Source: Christiangramia forsetii KT0803
GTDB lineage: Bacteria; Bacteroidota; Bacteroidia; Flavobacteriales; Flavobacteriaceae
NCBI RefSeq assembly: GCF_000060345.1
Contig: NC_008571.1
Location: forward strand, 2,046,001-2,110,000
Direction of reading: 5' to 3'
Length of the DNA: 64,000 nt
Shown here: positions 54,460 through 62,748 of the stretch, piece by piece
How the letters are laid out: each line of letters begins with the position of its first letter
How positions within the stretch are numbered: the first letter of the stretch is position 1
Notes under the pieces: model-generated
What the model was told of the DNA's origin: nothing
Database searches by the model: none
What the model saw: only the letters and a program-made list of their open reading frames with translations
Made by a program: the position numbers and the translations under genes

Positions 54460-56430
54460 TTAATCATTTTTTTTTAATTCTGGAAGTTTATCCAGCTTTT
54501 CATATAAAGAATTATTACTCTTAAATTCCGGTATTAAATCTTTTAACTTTGCCACAACTTTATCGTTTTTCAATTTAGTTGCAGATTTTATGATTTTCAA
54601 TATTTTCTCATTGATCATTTCATAATCACGTACCACATCCTGACCTATCATAATTTTTTTATGATGCGTTGGTAAAGTTTTACATTCATCATTCAGTAAT
54701 TCTTCATATAACTTTTCACCAGGTCTTAAACCGGTAATTCTAACCTTTATATTCTTGTTAGGCTGATACCCGGCAAGTTTAATCATTTTTATAGCCAAAT
54801 CCATAATCTTTACAGGTTCCCCCATATCAAAAACAAATATTTCTCCTCCCTTCCCCATAGCTCCAGCTTCCAGCACTAATTGGCAGGCTTCAGGAATCGT
54901 CATAAAATACCGAATGATATCTGGATGGGTTATTGTTACTGGCCCTCCGGCTTCTATTTGCTTTTTAAACAGTGGCACCACAGAACCATTGGAACCTAAA
55001 ACATTTCCAAAGCGTGTAGTTATAAATTTAGTATTGCTTTGGTCTAATCTTATTTGATCATGGTAAAGTGATTGAACATACATTTCTGCAGCTCTTTTTG
55101 AGGCTCCCATAACATTACTTGGATTTACAGCTTTATCAGTTGAAACCATCACAAAATGGCCCACCTGATATTTCACCGCCAAATCGGCCAGGTTTTTGGT
55201 ACCATGTATATTTACAAATATTGCCTCATGCGGATTACTTTCCATCAACGGAACATGCTTATACGCAGCAGCATGATACACCACATCTATAGACTGATTC
55301 TGAAACATTAATTCCAAGCGTTTTTGATTTCCTACATCGCAAACAATCACTTTAAAATTTAAGTCGGTAAATTTAGCCTCTATTTGCAATTGCAAATTAT
55401 GTAAAGGCGTCTCCGCCTGATCAAGAATGATAAGTTTTTTAGGATTATATTCTGCGACCTGTCTTACAATTTCACTTCCAATAGAACCCGCAGCTCCGGT
55501 AACTAAAATAGTTTTTCCAGTTAACTGATCAATTTTATTCTGAACCTCTAGTTGAATTGGCTCTCTATCCAGAAGATCTTCAATCTGAAGAGTTTTGACT
55601 TTATTGGCTATTGGCTGGTTATCATCCCAGGAGGAAACCAAGGGTGCGTTGTAAACAGCTATATCGTGTTCTAAACATTCTTCTACCAGCTTGAATTTCT
55701 CCTCGGGGGTAAAAATGTTTTCTGAGAAAATTATTGCGTCTGCTCCCATCGAACTAACCTCTTTATGAATTTTTTGGGTATGCCTCAATACAGGCTTACC
55801 TAATATTCTTAAACGTTTATGGGAATCCTGAGTAAGAAAACCTACGATTTTGAACCTTTTTGGATGTTCAGTTTCTAAAGCACCTGCAATAGATATCGCA
55901 TTTTCATCAACTCCAAGAATTACAGCTTTGATCAAAGATTCATTCTTTTGGACAATTTTAAAATATTCATAAACCTGCTTTACCCCAAGTCTAAATAAAA
56001 AAAGAAGGGAAAATGAAATCCAAAGATTAATTAGTAAGCCTCCAATTAAAAATATCTTTTCCCCAACTATAAAATAAGATAAATAATTAATTATCAATAA
56101 ACTTAAAAAAGCACTACATGTAGCCAATAATAATTTTAACGCATCAATATTAGAAGAATATCTTATTATACCAGCATAGGTTTTAAATAGATAGAAGAAA
56201 ACAATATTTGTAGCTATTATAATTATAGCCTTTTCAAAAAAACTCAATAACGTATACTGAAAAGGAGATAAATCTAAAAGTATGAAGATGGTGATAAGAG
56301 TTGATATAGACACCAGACCTATATCAATTAAAAATACAGCCCAACGGGGAAGATATTTCAGATTTCTGATATCTAAAGCGTTGTCTGGACCAGTAAGAAT
56401 ATTTTTAAGGGCTCTATTTATTCTACCCAT
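54460..56430 (-). CDS. UDP-N-acetylglucosamine 4,6-dehydratase, PglF/WbpM/CapD type
   Basis: The 656-residue membrane enzyme has four N-terminal helices, a CoA-binding-like nucleotide domain (about 165-280) and an SDR catalytic domain from about 300 with 'ILVTGAAGSIGSE', 'YHAAAYKHVPLME' and the catalytic 'STDKAVNPSNVMGASKR' (TDK and M-x3-K in place of Tyr-x3-Lys). It makes UDP-4-keto-6-deoxy sugar from UDP-GlcNAc. With the next three genes it would yield UDP-diacetylbacillosamine. Confidence 0.92.
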   Translation of the reverse strand: MGRINRALKNILTGPDNALDIRNLKYLPRWAVFLIDIGLVSISTLITIFILLDLSPFQYTLLSFFEKAIIIIATNIVFFYLFKTYAGIIRYSSNIDALKLLLATCSAFLSLLIINYLSYFIVGEKIFLIGGLLINLWISFSLLFLFRLGVKQVYEYFKIVQKNESLIKAVILGVDENAISIAGALETEHPKRFKIVGFLTQDSHKRLRILGKPVLRHTQKIHKEVSSMGADAIIFSENIFTPEEKFKLVEECLEHDIAVYNAPLVSSWDDNQPIANKVKTLQIEDLLDREPIQLEVQNKIDQLTGKTILVTGAAGSIGSEIVRQVAEYNPKKLIILDQAETPLHNLQLQIEAKFTDLNFKVIVCDVGNQKRLELMFQNQSIDVVYHAAAYKHVPLMESNPHEAIFVNIHGTKNLADLAVKYQVGHFVMVSTDKAVNPSNVMGASKRAAEMYVQSLYHDQIRLDQSNTKFITTRFGNVLGSNGSVVPLFKKQIEAGGPVTITHPDIIRYFMTIPEACQLVLEAGAMGKGGEIFVFDMGEPVKIMDLAIKMIKLAGYQPNKNIKVRITGLRPGEKLYEELLNDECKTLPTHHKKIMIGQDVVRDYEMINEKILKIIKSATKLKNDKVVAKLKDLIPEFKSNNSLYEKLDKLPELKKND

Positions 56431-56442
56431 AATTTAAAAATT

Positions 56443-57597
56443 CTATTTTTTCAAACAATTTAAAATTGTCTGCGCTATTCTCTCCCTGTCTTTATTTAAA
56501 AGATTGGAACCGCTTGGCAAACATAAGCCATTTTTGAACATTTCTTCGGCAATTCCCGTGCCGTAATAAGGTTTGTCCTTAAAAACCGGTTGCATATGCA
56601 TCGGTTTCCAAAGCGGGCGGCATTCAATATTTTCAAGATCCATACAATTTCTTAAATCTTCCCTACTTACTCCACCGGTTTCATTCTCATCTACCTTAAT
56701 AATCGTAAGCCAGTGATTACTAAAATAATCTTCAGTGGGTTCCTCAAAGACTCTAACCCCAGCAATATCACGGAATAAATTTACATAAAATTGAAACATA
56801 TCCCTCCTGCCCTTAACTCTTTTGTCCAGAACTTCCATTTGACCACGGCCAATTCCTGCGGAAATATTACTCAATCGATAATTATAACCTATTTCACTAT
56901 GTTGATAATGTGGAGCCTCATCCCGGGCCTGAGTGGCTAAAAAAATCGCTTTTTTCTTACTATCTATATTTTTAGTGATCAGAGCTCCTCCTCCAGAGGT
57001 GGTGATTATCTTGTTTCCGTTGAAAGAAAGAATTGAAAAATCTCCAAAGGTTCCACAATTTATCCCTTTGTAGGTACTACCGAGAGATTCTGCACTATCC
57101 TCAACTACCGGTATCCCATATTTATCTGCAATGATCCTAACTTCATCTATTTTATAGGGCATGCCGTATAAATGAACGGCAATAATAGCTTTAAGCTTTT
57201 TCCCTTGAGACATCCGGTCTTTAATGGCAATTTCTAATTGCTCTGGACATAGATTAAGAGTATCAGCTTCGCTATCTATAAAAACGGGGGTAGCGCCTAA
57301 ATAGGTAATTGGATTTGCGGAGGCTGCGAAGGTCATACTTTGACATAGCACTTCATCCCCTCTTTCTACACCCAGTAAAATTAAAGCCAGATGTAAGGCT
57401 GCAGTTCCCGAGCTTAATGCAGCCACCTCAACTTCACCAGAGGTTCCAGATATTAAGTAATCCTTAATATCATTCTCAAATCCTGTGACATTAGGCCCTA
57501 AAGGAGCTATCCAGTTTTCAGCGAATGCCTCGTTGATATAATTAAGCTCATTACCTCCCATATGTGGGGAGGAAAGCCATATTTTATCTTTATTCAT
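56443..57597 (-). CDS. DegT/DnrJ/EryC1 aminotransferase, PglE-like
   Basis: A PLP-dependent sugar aminotransferase of 384 residues. The cofactor lysine is Lys196 in 'SFNGNKIITTSGGG'; 'SSGTAALHLAL' and 'VVEDSAESLGS' are family marks. The N-terminus 'IWLSSPHMGGNE' is typical of UDP-4-amino sugar enzymes such as PglE. It would aminate C4 of the keto sugar made by the dehydratase. Its start overlaps the acetyltransferase gene by 8 bp. Confidence 0.92.
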   Translation of the reverse strand: MNKDKIWLSSPHMGGNELNYINEAFAENWIAPLGPNVTGFENDIKDYLISGTSGEVEVAALSSGTAALHLALILLGVERGDEVLCQSMTFAASANPITYLGATPVFIDSEADTLNLCPEQLEIAIKDRMSQGKKLKAIIAVHLYGMPYKIDEVRIIADKYGIPVVEDSAESLGSTYKGINCGTFGDFSILSFNGNKIITTSGGGALITKNIDSKKKAIFLATQARDEAPHYQHSEIGYNYRLSNISAGIGRGQMEVLDKRVKGRRDMFQFYVNLFRDIAGVRVFEEPTEDYFSNHWLTIIKVDENETGGVSREDLRNCMDLENIECRPLWKPMHMQPVFKDKPYYGTGIAEEMFKNGLCLPSGSNLLNKDRERIAQTILNCLKK

Positions 57598-58204
57598 TTT
57601 CTAACTTATTAAATTTTATGGTTTTTCCGGGATTGCCCACCACCACAGAGAAATCAGGAACATCATTAATAATTACTGCACCGGCTCCTATAGTGGCCCA
57701 CTTTCCAATTTTTATACCAGGAATTATTGTGGCCCCGGCTCCTATTTGAGTGCCTTCGCCTATCTGAACGTTTCCCGTAACAGTAACACCCGGTGAAATA
57801 TGAACAAAATCATTAATAACCACATCATGTTCTACTATAGATCCTGTATTTAGAATACAATGAACGCCTATTTTTGCAGATGAATTAATTACCGCATTAG
57901 GCATAATAACCGATCCATCTCCAATGAAGATATTCGTGGAAAGTACTGCAGATTTATGAACTAAAGCCTCACAGAAGGCATTCTCAAACTTTTCCGTAAT
58001 ATTCCTTCTTATAATATTATTTCCGATAGCGATCACCGATGGACGTTTCCGCATTTCATTAGTCCAGTTATGCCTAACTTTAATACCCAATAATTCCTTT
58101 ATAGAATGATTATCATCAAAAATGAAATCAATCGTTTTTTCATTGTTAGATCTTACAATATCAATAATTACTTTAGCATGACCGCTTGCACCGTATATAA
58201 CCAT
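57590..58204 (-). CDS. sugar O/N-acetyltransferase, PglD/NeuD-like
   Basis: The 204-residue protein has an N-terminal PglD Rossmann-like domain ('VIYGASGHAKVIID') and a C-terminal left-handed beta helix of hexapeptide repeats ('IGDGSVIMPNAVIN', 'IGEGTQIGAGATIIPG'). In 'IVEHDVVIND' His is the expected general base. It would acetylate the 4-amino group with acetyl-CoA. Its ATG shares one base with the stop of the upstream gene (TAATG). Confidence 0.92.
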   Translation of the reverse strand: MVIYGASGHAKVIIDIVRSNNEKTIDFIFDDNHSIKELLGIKVRHNWTNEMRKRPSVIAIGNNIIRRNITEKFENAFCEALVHKSAVLSTNIFIGDGSVIMPNAVINSSAKIGVHCILNTGSIVEHDVVINDFVHISPGVTVTGNVQIGEGTQIGAGATIIPGIKIGKWATIGAGAVIINDVPDFSVVVGNPGKTIKFNKLENE

Positions 58205-58809
58205 TAATTTTTTCCGTTAAAAGGTTCTGTTGTTGCCATATTCTCAGTATTAATCCCTTCTGAAATTAGCACTTTTCTAATTGTTCGAAATAATATCTTT
58301 AAATCTAAACTGAAACAAATATTTTCAACATACCAGATATCGTAACTGAACTTTTGAGTCCAGCTAATTGCATTCCGCCCGTTTACCTGAGCCCAACCCG
58401 TAATTCCTGGCCTTACATTATGTCTCTTGCTTTGCGATTCTGTATAAATTTCCAAATATTCTGGCAATAAGGGTCTGGGACCTATTATACTCATATCTCC
58501 ATTTAAAACATTAAATAATTGCGGTATTTCATCAATAGACGTTTTTCGCACAAATTTTCCAATCGCAGTCAACCTTGAAGCATCCGGTAATAAGTTTCCT
58601 TCTTTATCCCTAGCATCGGTCATTGTTTTAAACTTTACAATTCTGAAATTTTCGCCTAACTTCCCAGGCCTATTCTGAAAAAAGAAAGGTTTGCCCCTGT
58701 TAGCTATCGCAAGTAGGAGTGTTATTAGGATTAATAAAGGACTAAGTATAACCAAACCTAACAATGCAACCAGAAAATCTAATAGTGGTTTAATAATTTT
58801 ATTATACAT
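58204..58809 (-). CDS. phosphoglycosyl transferase, PglC-like
   Basis: A 201-residue bacterial sugar transferase with one N-terminal re-entrant membrane helix (about 10-32) and the monotopic PGT marks 'RPGKLGENFRIVKFKTM', catalytic Asp-Glu in 'SIDEIPQLFNVL' and 'GDMSIIGPRPLLPEY'. It transfers phospho-sugar from UDP-sugar to undecaprenyl phosphate, starting the lipid-linked glycan. Its small size matches PglC rather than the larger WbaP type. Confidence 0.93.
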   Translation of the reverse strand: MYNKIIKPLLDFLVALLGLVILSPLLILITLLLAIANRGKPFFFQNRPGKLGENFRIVKFKTMTDARDKEGNLLPDASRLTAIGKFVRKTSIDEIPQLFNVLNGDMSIIGPRPLLPEYLEIYTESQSKRHNVRPGITGWAQVNGRNAISWTQKFSYDIWYVENICFSLDLKILFRTIRKVLISEGINTENMATTEPFNGKN

Positions 58810-58854
58810 TAATTGCTGATGAAATGAACTAAATTTTATCCTGCGGCGGCGAAT

Positions 58855-60018
58855 TTAGTCATGTTTATTAAGGTCTTCTAATTCTTTATATTCTTTTAAC
58901 AATATTTGCCAAAATTGCACACGTTCAAAATCCATCTGTATTAACTTTCGTGCTTTCTGAGCTAACATTTCCCTCAACGATGAATCGCTAAGCATCTTCA
59001 ACATCGCCGCATATAGTTTATTTTCTTCTTTTACTGGAATAATTAAACCATTCTCTCCTTCAGTAATAATTTCATTACAGCCATTAATATTTGTGACAAT
59101 AGCCGGAAGGCCCATCGCATTTGCCTGCATTACTACATTTGGAAATCCTTCACGATAACTGGGAAAAGCAAGAACATCTGCAATTGCAAAATAAGGCCTT
59201 ACATCCTGCTTATAACCTGTAAGGAAAATTTTCGGGTGTGAATGCATTAAATCATAAACCTTGTTATCTACTGGATCCAGGTCCTGTTCAAAAGGACCTA
59301 CCAGAAGCAATGATATCTCTGGTTTAATTTTATGCAACCTTACAAAGCAATTTATCAATTCATTAATTCCTTTTTCTTTTACCAGCCTACCAACGAAGAT
59401 GAAAATAAAATCCAATTCAAGAATATCAAGTTCTTTTCTTAATTTTATTTTAGAGGAGGAACTAAAATCTGCAGGATCAAAATAAGTAGAATCAATTCCG
59501 TTTGAACTGCCCCTGCCCAGAACTTTTAACTTATTTTTTTTTGCATAGCCTAACTTTAAGATAATCTTCTCTAACTCAAACGAATTAGGATAAACCCGTG
59601 TAGCGAATTTATAAGTTAGTGTTTCTACGTGGTCCAATACTTGTCGTTTAATTCCGGTAGTTTCCATTAAAGGTAAGCCAGCAACGGTATGCAGTCTAAT
59701 GGGCACCCTGGCTAATGTACCAGCTAACATTCCCAAGATACCGGCTTTTGGAGTATGTGTATGCACAATAAGTGGTTTTTCTTTCTTAAAAAACCTATAT
59801 AAACGCCATAATGACTGGATATCCTGTAATGGAGTAATAGCTCTGGTCATTTCAACCCAAAACGTTCGAACTTTATTATTTACGCCATATTTTTCTAACC
59901 TCCTTCTATCAGCGGAAACGGCAATAACTTCATAATGCTGGTTCATAAACGTTAATTGTCCTTCAAGTAGTTTCTCCAGAGAAAGGGGAATCGTAGTAAT
60001 TCTAACTAATTTTTGCAC
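58855..60018 (-). CDS. glycosyltransferase family 4-like (PglA-like)
   Basis: The 387-residue GT-B enzyme has the N-terminal 'IVHTHTPKAGILGMLAG' acceptor region and C-terminal donor site 'FVGRLVKEKGINELI' and 'FPSYREGFPNVVMQANAMGLP' (quoted in part; E-x7-E motif). Similar proteins (PglA) add the second sugar to undecaprenyl-PP-bacillosamine. It is the first gene of the operon on this strand; the IS3 element begins about 105 bp upstream. No other glycosyltransferase, flippase or polymerase is in the window. Confidence 0.9.
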   Translation of the reverse strand: MQKLVRITTIPLSLEKLLEGQLTFMNQHYEVIAVSADRRRLEKYGVNNKVRTFWVEMTRAITPLQDIQSLWRLYRFFKKEKPLIVHTHTPKAGILGMLAGTLARVPIRLHTVAGLPLMETTGIKRQVLDHVETLTYKFATRVYPNSFELEKIILKLGYAKKNKLKVLGRGSSNGIDSTYFDPADFSSSSKIKLRKELDILELDFIFIFVGRLVKEKGINELINCFVRLHKIKPEISLLLVGPFEQDLDPVDNKVYDLMHSHPKIFLTGYKQDVRPYFAIADVLAFPSYREGFPNVVMQANAMGLPAIVTNINGCNEIITEGENGLIIPVKEENKLYAAMLKMLSDSSLREMLAQKARKLIQMDFERVQFWQILLKEYKELEDLNKHD

Positions 60019-60040
60019 CAGTATAAATCGATTTTGTCCA

Positions 60041-60048
60041 CAAAATTA
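60041..60048 (-). promoter_or_regulatory. candidate -7 element (TAATTTTG) of the polysaccharide operon
   Basis: On the minus strand TAATTTTG fits TAnnTTTG exactly, 22 bp before the glycosyltransferase start. No -33 TTG at the right distance was seen. It lies 75 bp inside the IS boundary, so the insertion left it intact. Confidence 0.35.
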
Positions 60049-60188
60049 GAGCTTTTTAATTGATTATACCTACCTACTCCCTACTTACAATTAAGCTTAT
60101 GCATTTAGCGTTCTTGGTGAGGAGTGATCATCCCCCTAAAATTAGGACAGTAAGTTAAGTTCAAAAATAACTTTAATTTTACTGTATT

Positions 60189-60464
60189 ATGACACGAAGA
60201 AAATTCACCTCAAAGTTCAAAACGAAAGTAGTCCTTGAATCGCTAAAAGAGCGTCAAACGACTCAGGAACTCGCACAAAAATTTGAAATCACTCCGCAAC
60301 AAATCAGTACCTGGAAACGAGAATTTTTAAAAGATGCTGATGCGGTCTTTTCTAAAGGAAGTAAGTCTAAGAAATCAGAAGAAGAGGAAAAGAAAGACCA
60401 ACTCCTTAAAGTAATTGGGGAGCTAAAAGTGGAAAATGATTTTTTAAAAAACGCCTTGCGATAA
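60189..60464 (+). CDS. IS3-family transposase OrfA
   Basis: This 91-residue helix-turn-helix protein ('RRKFTSKFKTKVVLESL', 'TTQELAQKFEITPQQISTWKREFL') is followed by a short coiled coil, as in OrfA of the IS3 family, and binds the terminal repeats. The end overlaps the open frame of orfB in the -1 register. The heptamer A AAA AAC at 60446-60452 sits in the correct frame for -1 slippage, so an OrfAB fusion is expected. Confidence 0.92.
   Translation: MTRRKFTSKFKTKVVLESLKERQTTQELAQKFEITPQQISTWKREFLKDADAVFSKGSKSKKSEEEEKKDQLLKVIGELKVENDFLKNALR
60446..60452 (+). promoter_or_regulatory. -1 frameshift slippery site A AAA AAC
   Basis: AAAAAAC read as A AAA AAC in the orfA frame; slipping back one base continues into the open orfB frame. 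The palindrome CCTTTAAAGG lies 15 bases downstream. Confidence 0.65.
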
Positions 60465-60487
60465 AACCTTTAAAGGAGCGTAGAACA

Positions 60488-61318
60488 ATGATAAGCAAGG
60501 ATCATTCAAAACTCAGCCTACAGCGACAATGCAGGCTATTGCAAATCCACCGCAGCGGAATTTATTATAAACCCCGCGGAGAAAGCACGCTCAATTTAGA
60601 ACTGATGCGCCTGATGGATGAACATTATACCGATCATCCCTTTAAAGGTGCCAGGCGGATGCATACCTGGCTTACGATGGATAAAGGATATACGATCAAT
60701 AAAAAACGTATTGAGCGTTTATATTCCAGAGTGATGGGGCTTCAGGCCATTATGCCTGGGAAGCATACCTCCAGACGCAATAAAGAACATAAGGTATATC
60801 CTTACTTGTTGCGGAACTTGAAGGTAGATCGTCCCAATCAAGTTTGGGCAATCGATATTACTTACATACCGATGCGGAAAGGTTTTATGTACCTGGTAGC
60901 GATCATCGACCTGCATAGCCGCTATGTACTCAACTGGTCGGTATCCAATTCCATGGATGCCCAGTGGTGTAAAGAAACTTTAGAAGAAGCCATTGACGTA
61001 CATGGCAAGCCTGAGATACTCAATACTGATCAGGGAAGTCAGTTCACCTCGGAGGTTTTTACTCATAGTGTACTCTCTAAGAACATTAAACTCAGTATGG
61101 ATGGCAAAGGAAGGGCTATAGATAATGTGTTTATAGAACGCCTCTGGAGAAGTGTGAAATATGAAAGCATCTATCTCAATCCGCCAGAATCTGGAGTAGA
61201 TCTTTACAAACAACTAGAAAACTATTTTGATTTTTATAACCATCGAAGAAGACATCAGGGAATAGAAAATGAAATACCCCTTAACCGATATTTAGAACAA
61301 GAAAGAAAAGCTGCCTAA
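60488..61318 (+). CDS. IS3-family transposase OrfB (integrase catalytic domain)
   Basis: The 276-residue product contains the DDE catalytic triad of the rve integrase core: Asp in 'WAIDITYIPM', Asp in 'LNTDQGSQFTS' and Glu in 'NVFIERLWRSVKYE', followed by the typical 'YNHRRRHQGI'. The ATG at 60488 is an internal start; the same frame is open back to 60440, which allows the -1 frameshift fusion with OrfA. No stop or indel disrupts it, so the element may be active. Confidence 0.93.
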   Translation: MISKDHSKLSLQRQCRLLQIHRSGIYYKPRGESTLNLELMRLMDEHYTDHPFKGARRMHTWLTMDKGYTINKKRIERLYSRVMGLQAIMPGKHTSRRNKEHKVYPYLLRNLKVDRPNQVWAIDITYIPMRKGFMYLVAIIDLHSRYVLNWSVSNSMDAQWCKETLEEAIDVHGKPEILNTDQGSQFTSEVFTHSVLSKNIKLSMDGKGRAIDNVFIERLWRSVKYESIYLNPPESGVDLYKQLENYFDFYNHRRRHQGIENEIPLNRYLEQERKAA

Positions 61319-61567
61319 TAAATGAAAAATAGAACTTAATTTAGCAGCTAAGCTGTCCTAATAAATGGGGGTACTTCAGAGGACGAACTTAATTTTTCTA
61401 ATCTTAGTTTTATTTCAGTAGAATTTTCATAGGCTAAAAAAATTAAAAGTTATGAAATAATTAATATTAGTTTCTTATACAATTGATATTCCAGAATAAA
61501 GCAACCAAAAGTAGTTAGGCAGCATAATTTTATCGTGCTGAGAACTTCTAATTTTTAATTTTTTACT

Positions 61568-61587
61568 TATCTTTGACGTTAGTAACG
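61568..61587 (+). promoter_or_regulatory. higBA promoter -7 element and operator palindrome
   Basis: TATCTTTG (61568-61575) matches TAnnTTTG exactly. Immediately after it, CGTTAGTAACG (61577-61587) is a perfect 5-bp palindrome around a central G, positioned over the expected start site, as fits autorepression by the HigA antitoxin. No -33 TTG was seen. Confidence 0.5.
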
Positions 61588-61603
61588 CAAAACAAGTTTA
61601 TTT

Positions 61604-61885
61604 GTGATAAAATCATTTGCAGACAAAGAAGCTGACAAAATTTGGAATGGAACACAATCAAGAAAGCTTCCTGCTAATATTCAGAACGTAGCTAGACGAA
61701 AATTAAGAATGGTTAATAATGCTCAAAATATAAATGACTTAAGAATTCCTCCAGCTAATCATTTGGAAAAGCTGCGTGGAAATTTAGAAGGTTTTAATAG
61801 CATTAGAATTAATAAACAATGGAGAATAATGTTTAAATGGGAAAATGACAATGCTTTTGAGGTTCAAATTGTTGATTACCATTAA
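61604..61885 (+). CDS. higB: HigB-type toxin (RelE/ParE superfamily)
   Basis: The 93-residue protein has the HigB pattern: 'ADKEADKIWNG' near the start, 'ARRKLRMVNNAQNINDLR', 'LRIPPANHLEKLRG', and the terminal 'SIRINKQWRIMFKW' with 'VQIVDYH'. HigB toxins cut mRNA on the ribosome. It starts at GTG (61604). As usual for HigBA, the toxin gene comes before the antitoxin gene, here by 17 bp. Confidence 0.93.
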   Translation: MIKSFADKEADKIWNGTQSRKLPANIQNVARRKLRMVNNAQNINDLRIPPANHLEKLRGNLEGFNSIRINKQWRIMFKWENDNAFEVQIVDYH

Positions 61886-61902
61886 ACTTAAAAAATAGAA
61901 AA

Positions 61903-62202
61903 ATGAAAAAACTTGAAAACATACATCCTGGAGAAATCTTAAAAGAAGAGTTTTTAGATCCAATGGAAATTACAGCATACCGACTTTCCAAAGAAACATT
62001 TATTCCCCAAACAAGAATAAGTGAAATCATTAAAAAGAAAAGAAGAATAACTGCAGATACAGCGCTCCGACTTTCAAAATATTTTGGAACAACTGCTAAA
62101 TTCTGGTTGGGTTTACAAGATGATTACGATTTAGAAGAAGAAAAATCTTTAAAGGAGAAAGAATTCAATAACATAAAACCGTTAGAAAATAACGCAGCCT
62201 AA
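61903..62202 (+). CDS. higA: HigA-type antitoxin, XRE-family
   Basis: This 99-residue protein has the HigA/VapI signature 'HPGEILKEEFLDPM' followed by a helix-turn-helix ('TAYRLSKETFIPQTRISEI', 'KRRITADTALRLSKYFGT') and 'FWLGLQDDYDLE'. It binds HigB and represses the operon. The stop codon TAA is embedded in GCCTAAC, the first element of an attC-like inverted repeat. Confidence 0.95.
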   Translation: MKKLENIHPGEILKEEFLDPMEITAYRLSKETFIPQTRISEIIKKKRRITADTALRLSKYFGTTAKFWLGLQDDYDLEEEKSLKEKEFNNIKPLENNAA

Positions 62203-62329
62203 CAACGGTTAATCGCCAATAGACGGTAGCGTTAGAAAGAAAATAATTAACTTGACCAACAAACTAATACTAAGCCGACAAATCCGCTTCCCCTACTCCG
62301 CCAACTGGCGATAACCGAAACCGTTGAAT
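62197..62329 (+). repeat. attC-like imperfect inverted repeat at the 3' end of higA
   Basis: CAACGGTT (62203-62210) is exactly complementary to AACCGTTG (62319-62326); inside, ATCGCC (62212-62217) pairs with GGCGAT (62307-62312), with unequal bulges between. The outer limits are GCCTAAC and GTTGAAT, which fit the integron consensus RYYYAAC and GTTRRRY, and the 133-bp span is within the attC range. The register of the two boxes is shifted by three bases from a canonical attC. Confidence 0.5.
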
Positions 62330-62690
62330 CGTGAAACAAATTTTTTTGGAGCATTTTTCTGGGTAAGCGCTAGAATCATTATAGTGGATTACATTTTAAA
62401 CATTAAAAATCCTAAAACAAGACCTAGAAATATTATAATACACCTAACTAGAATAGATTCTTCAAGAAAATCGAACTTATTAAAATGTAAGCATCACTTA
62501 ATAATAAATGTCATTTCTATAAAAACATTTAATGTCTGTTATAATTTAGTGTCAATAGGCCGGATTACGGGAATTATCTTTCAGAATGACAACCTTTAGA
62601 TTACTTACGTTGAGGAAAAATTTATTATCCAGGATGTGAATTAGGCCAATACTCCCTTGAAGTTTTATTTAAATCCCAGCAAAGCTTTAA
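62330..62690. other. intergenic region with no supported gene
   Basis: AT-rich sequence after the attC-like repeat. A 91-codon frame (62324-62599) has no ribosome-binding site, a low-complexity product and no recognisable domain, so it was not accepted. Confidence 0.4.
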
Positions 62691-62694
62691 TTGA

Positions 62695-62732
62695 AAAACC
62701 TTCTATTCTTAAAACTAGGAATAGAAGGTTTT
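62695..62732 (-). terminator. rho-independent terminator of the lipoprotein gene
   Basis: A perfect 14-bp stem AAAACCTTCTATTC / GAATAGAAGGTTTT with a 10-base loop; on the minus strand it ends in a T-run. It starts 17 bp after the lipoprotein stop. Confidence 0.9.
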
Positions 62733-62748
62733 GAAAATTTTATGTTAT

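Larger units (their letters stand above)
60124..61378 (+). mobile_element. IS3-family insertion sequence, apparently complete
   Basis: The element is 1255 bp. Its terminal inverted repeats start TGATCATCCCCCTAAAATTA (60124 onward) and, on the other strand, TGAAGTACCCCCATTTATTA (61378 backward), both running on into GGACAG; 18 of 26 positions agree. The ends are TG...CA as in the IS3 family. GAG directly flanks both ends (60121-60123 and 61379-61381), a 3-bp target-site duplication. It encodes OrfA and OrfB. Confidence 0.9.

Noticed and set aside
61379-61520. A second full attC site upstream of higB
   Set aside because: Only the GTTAGGC core-like heptamer is present; no complementary left arm was found in the preceding sequence.
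62324-62599. 91-codon plus-strand frame after the attC-like repeat
   Set aside because: It begins inside the inverted repeat, has no ribosome-binding site, no domain and low-complexity composition.
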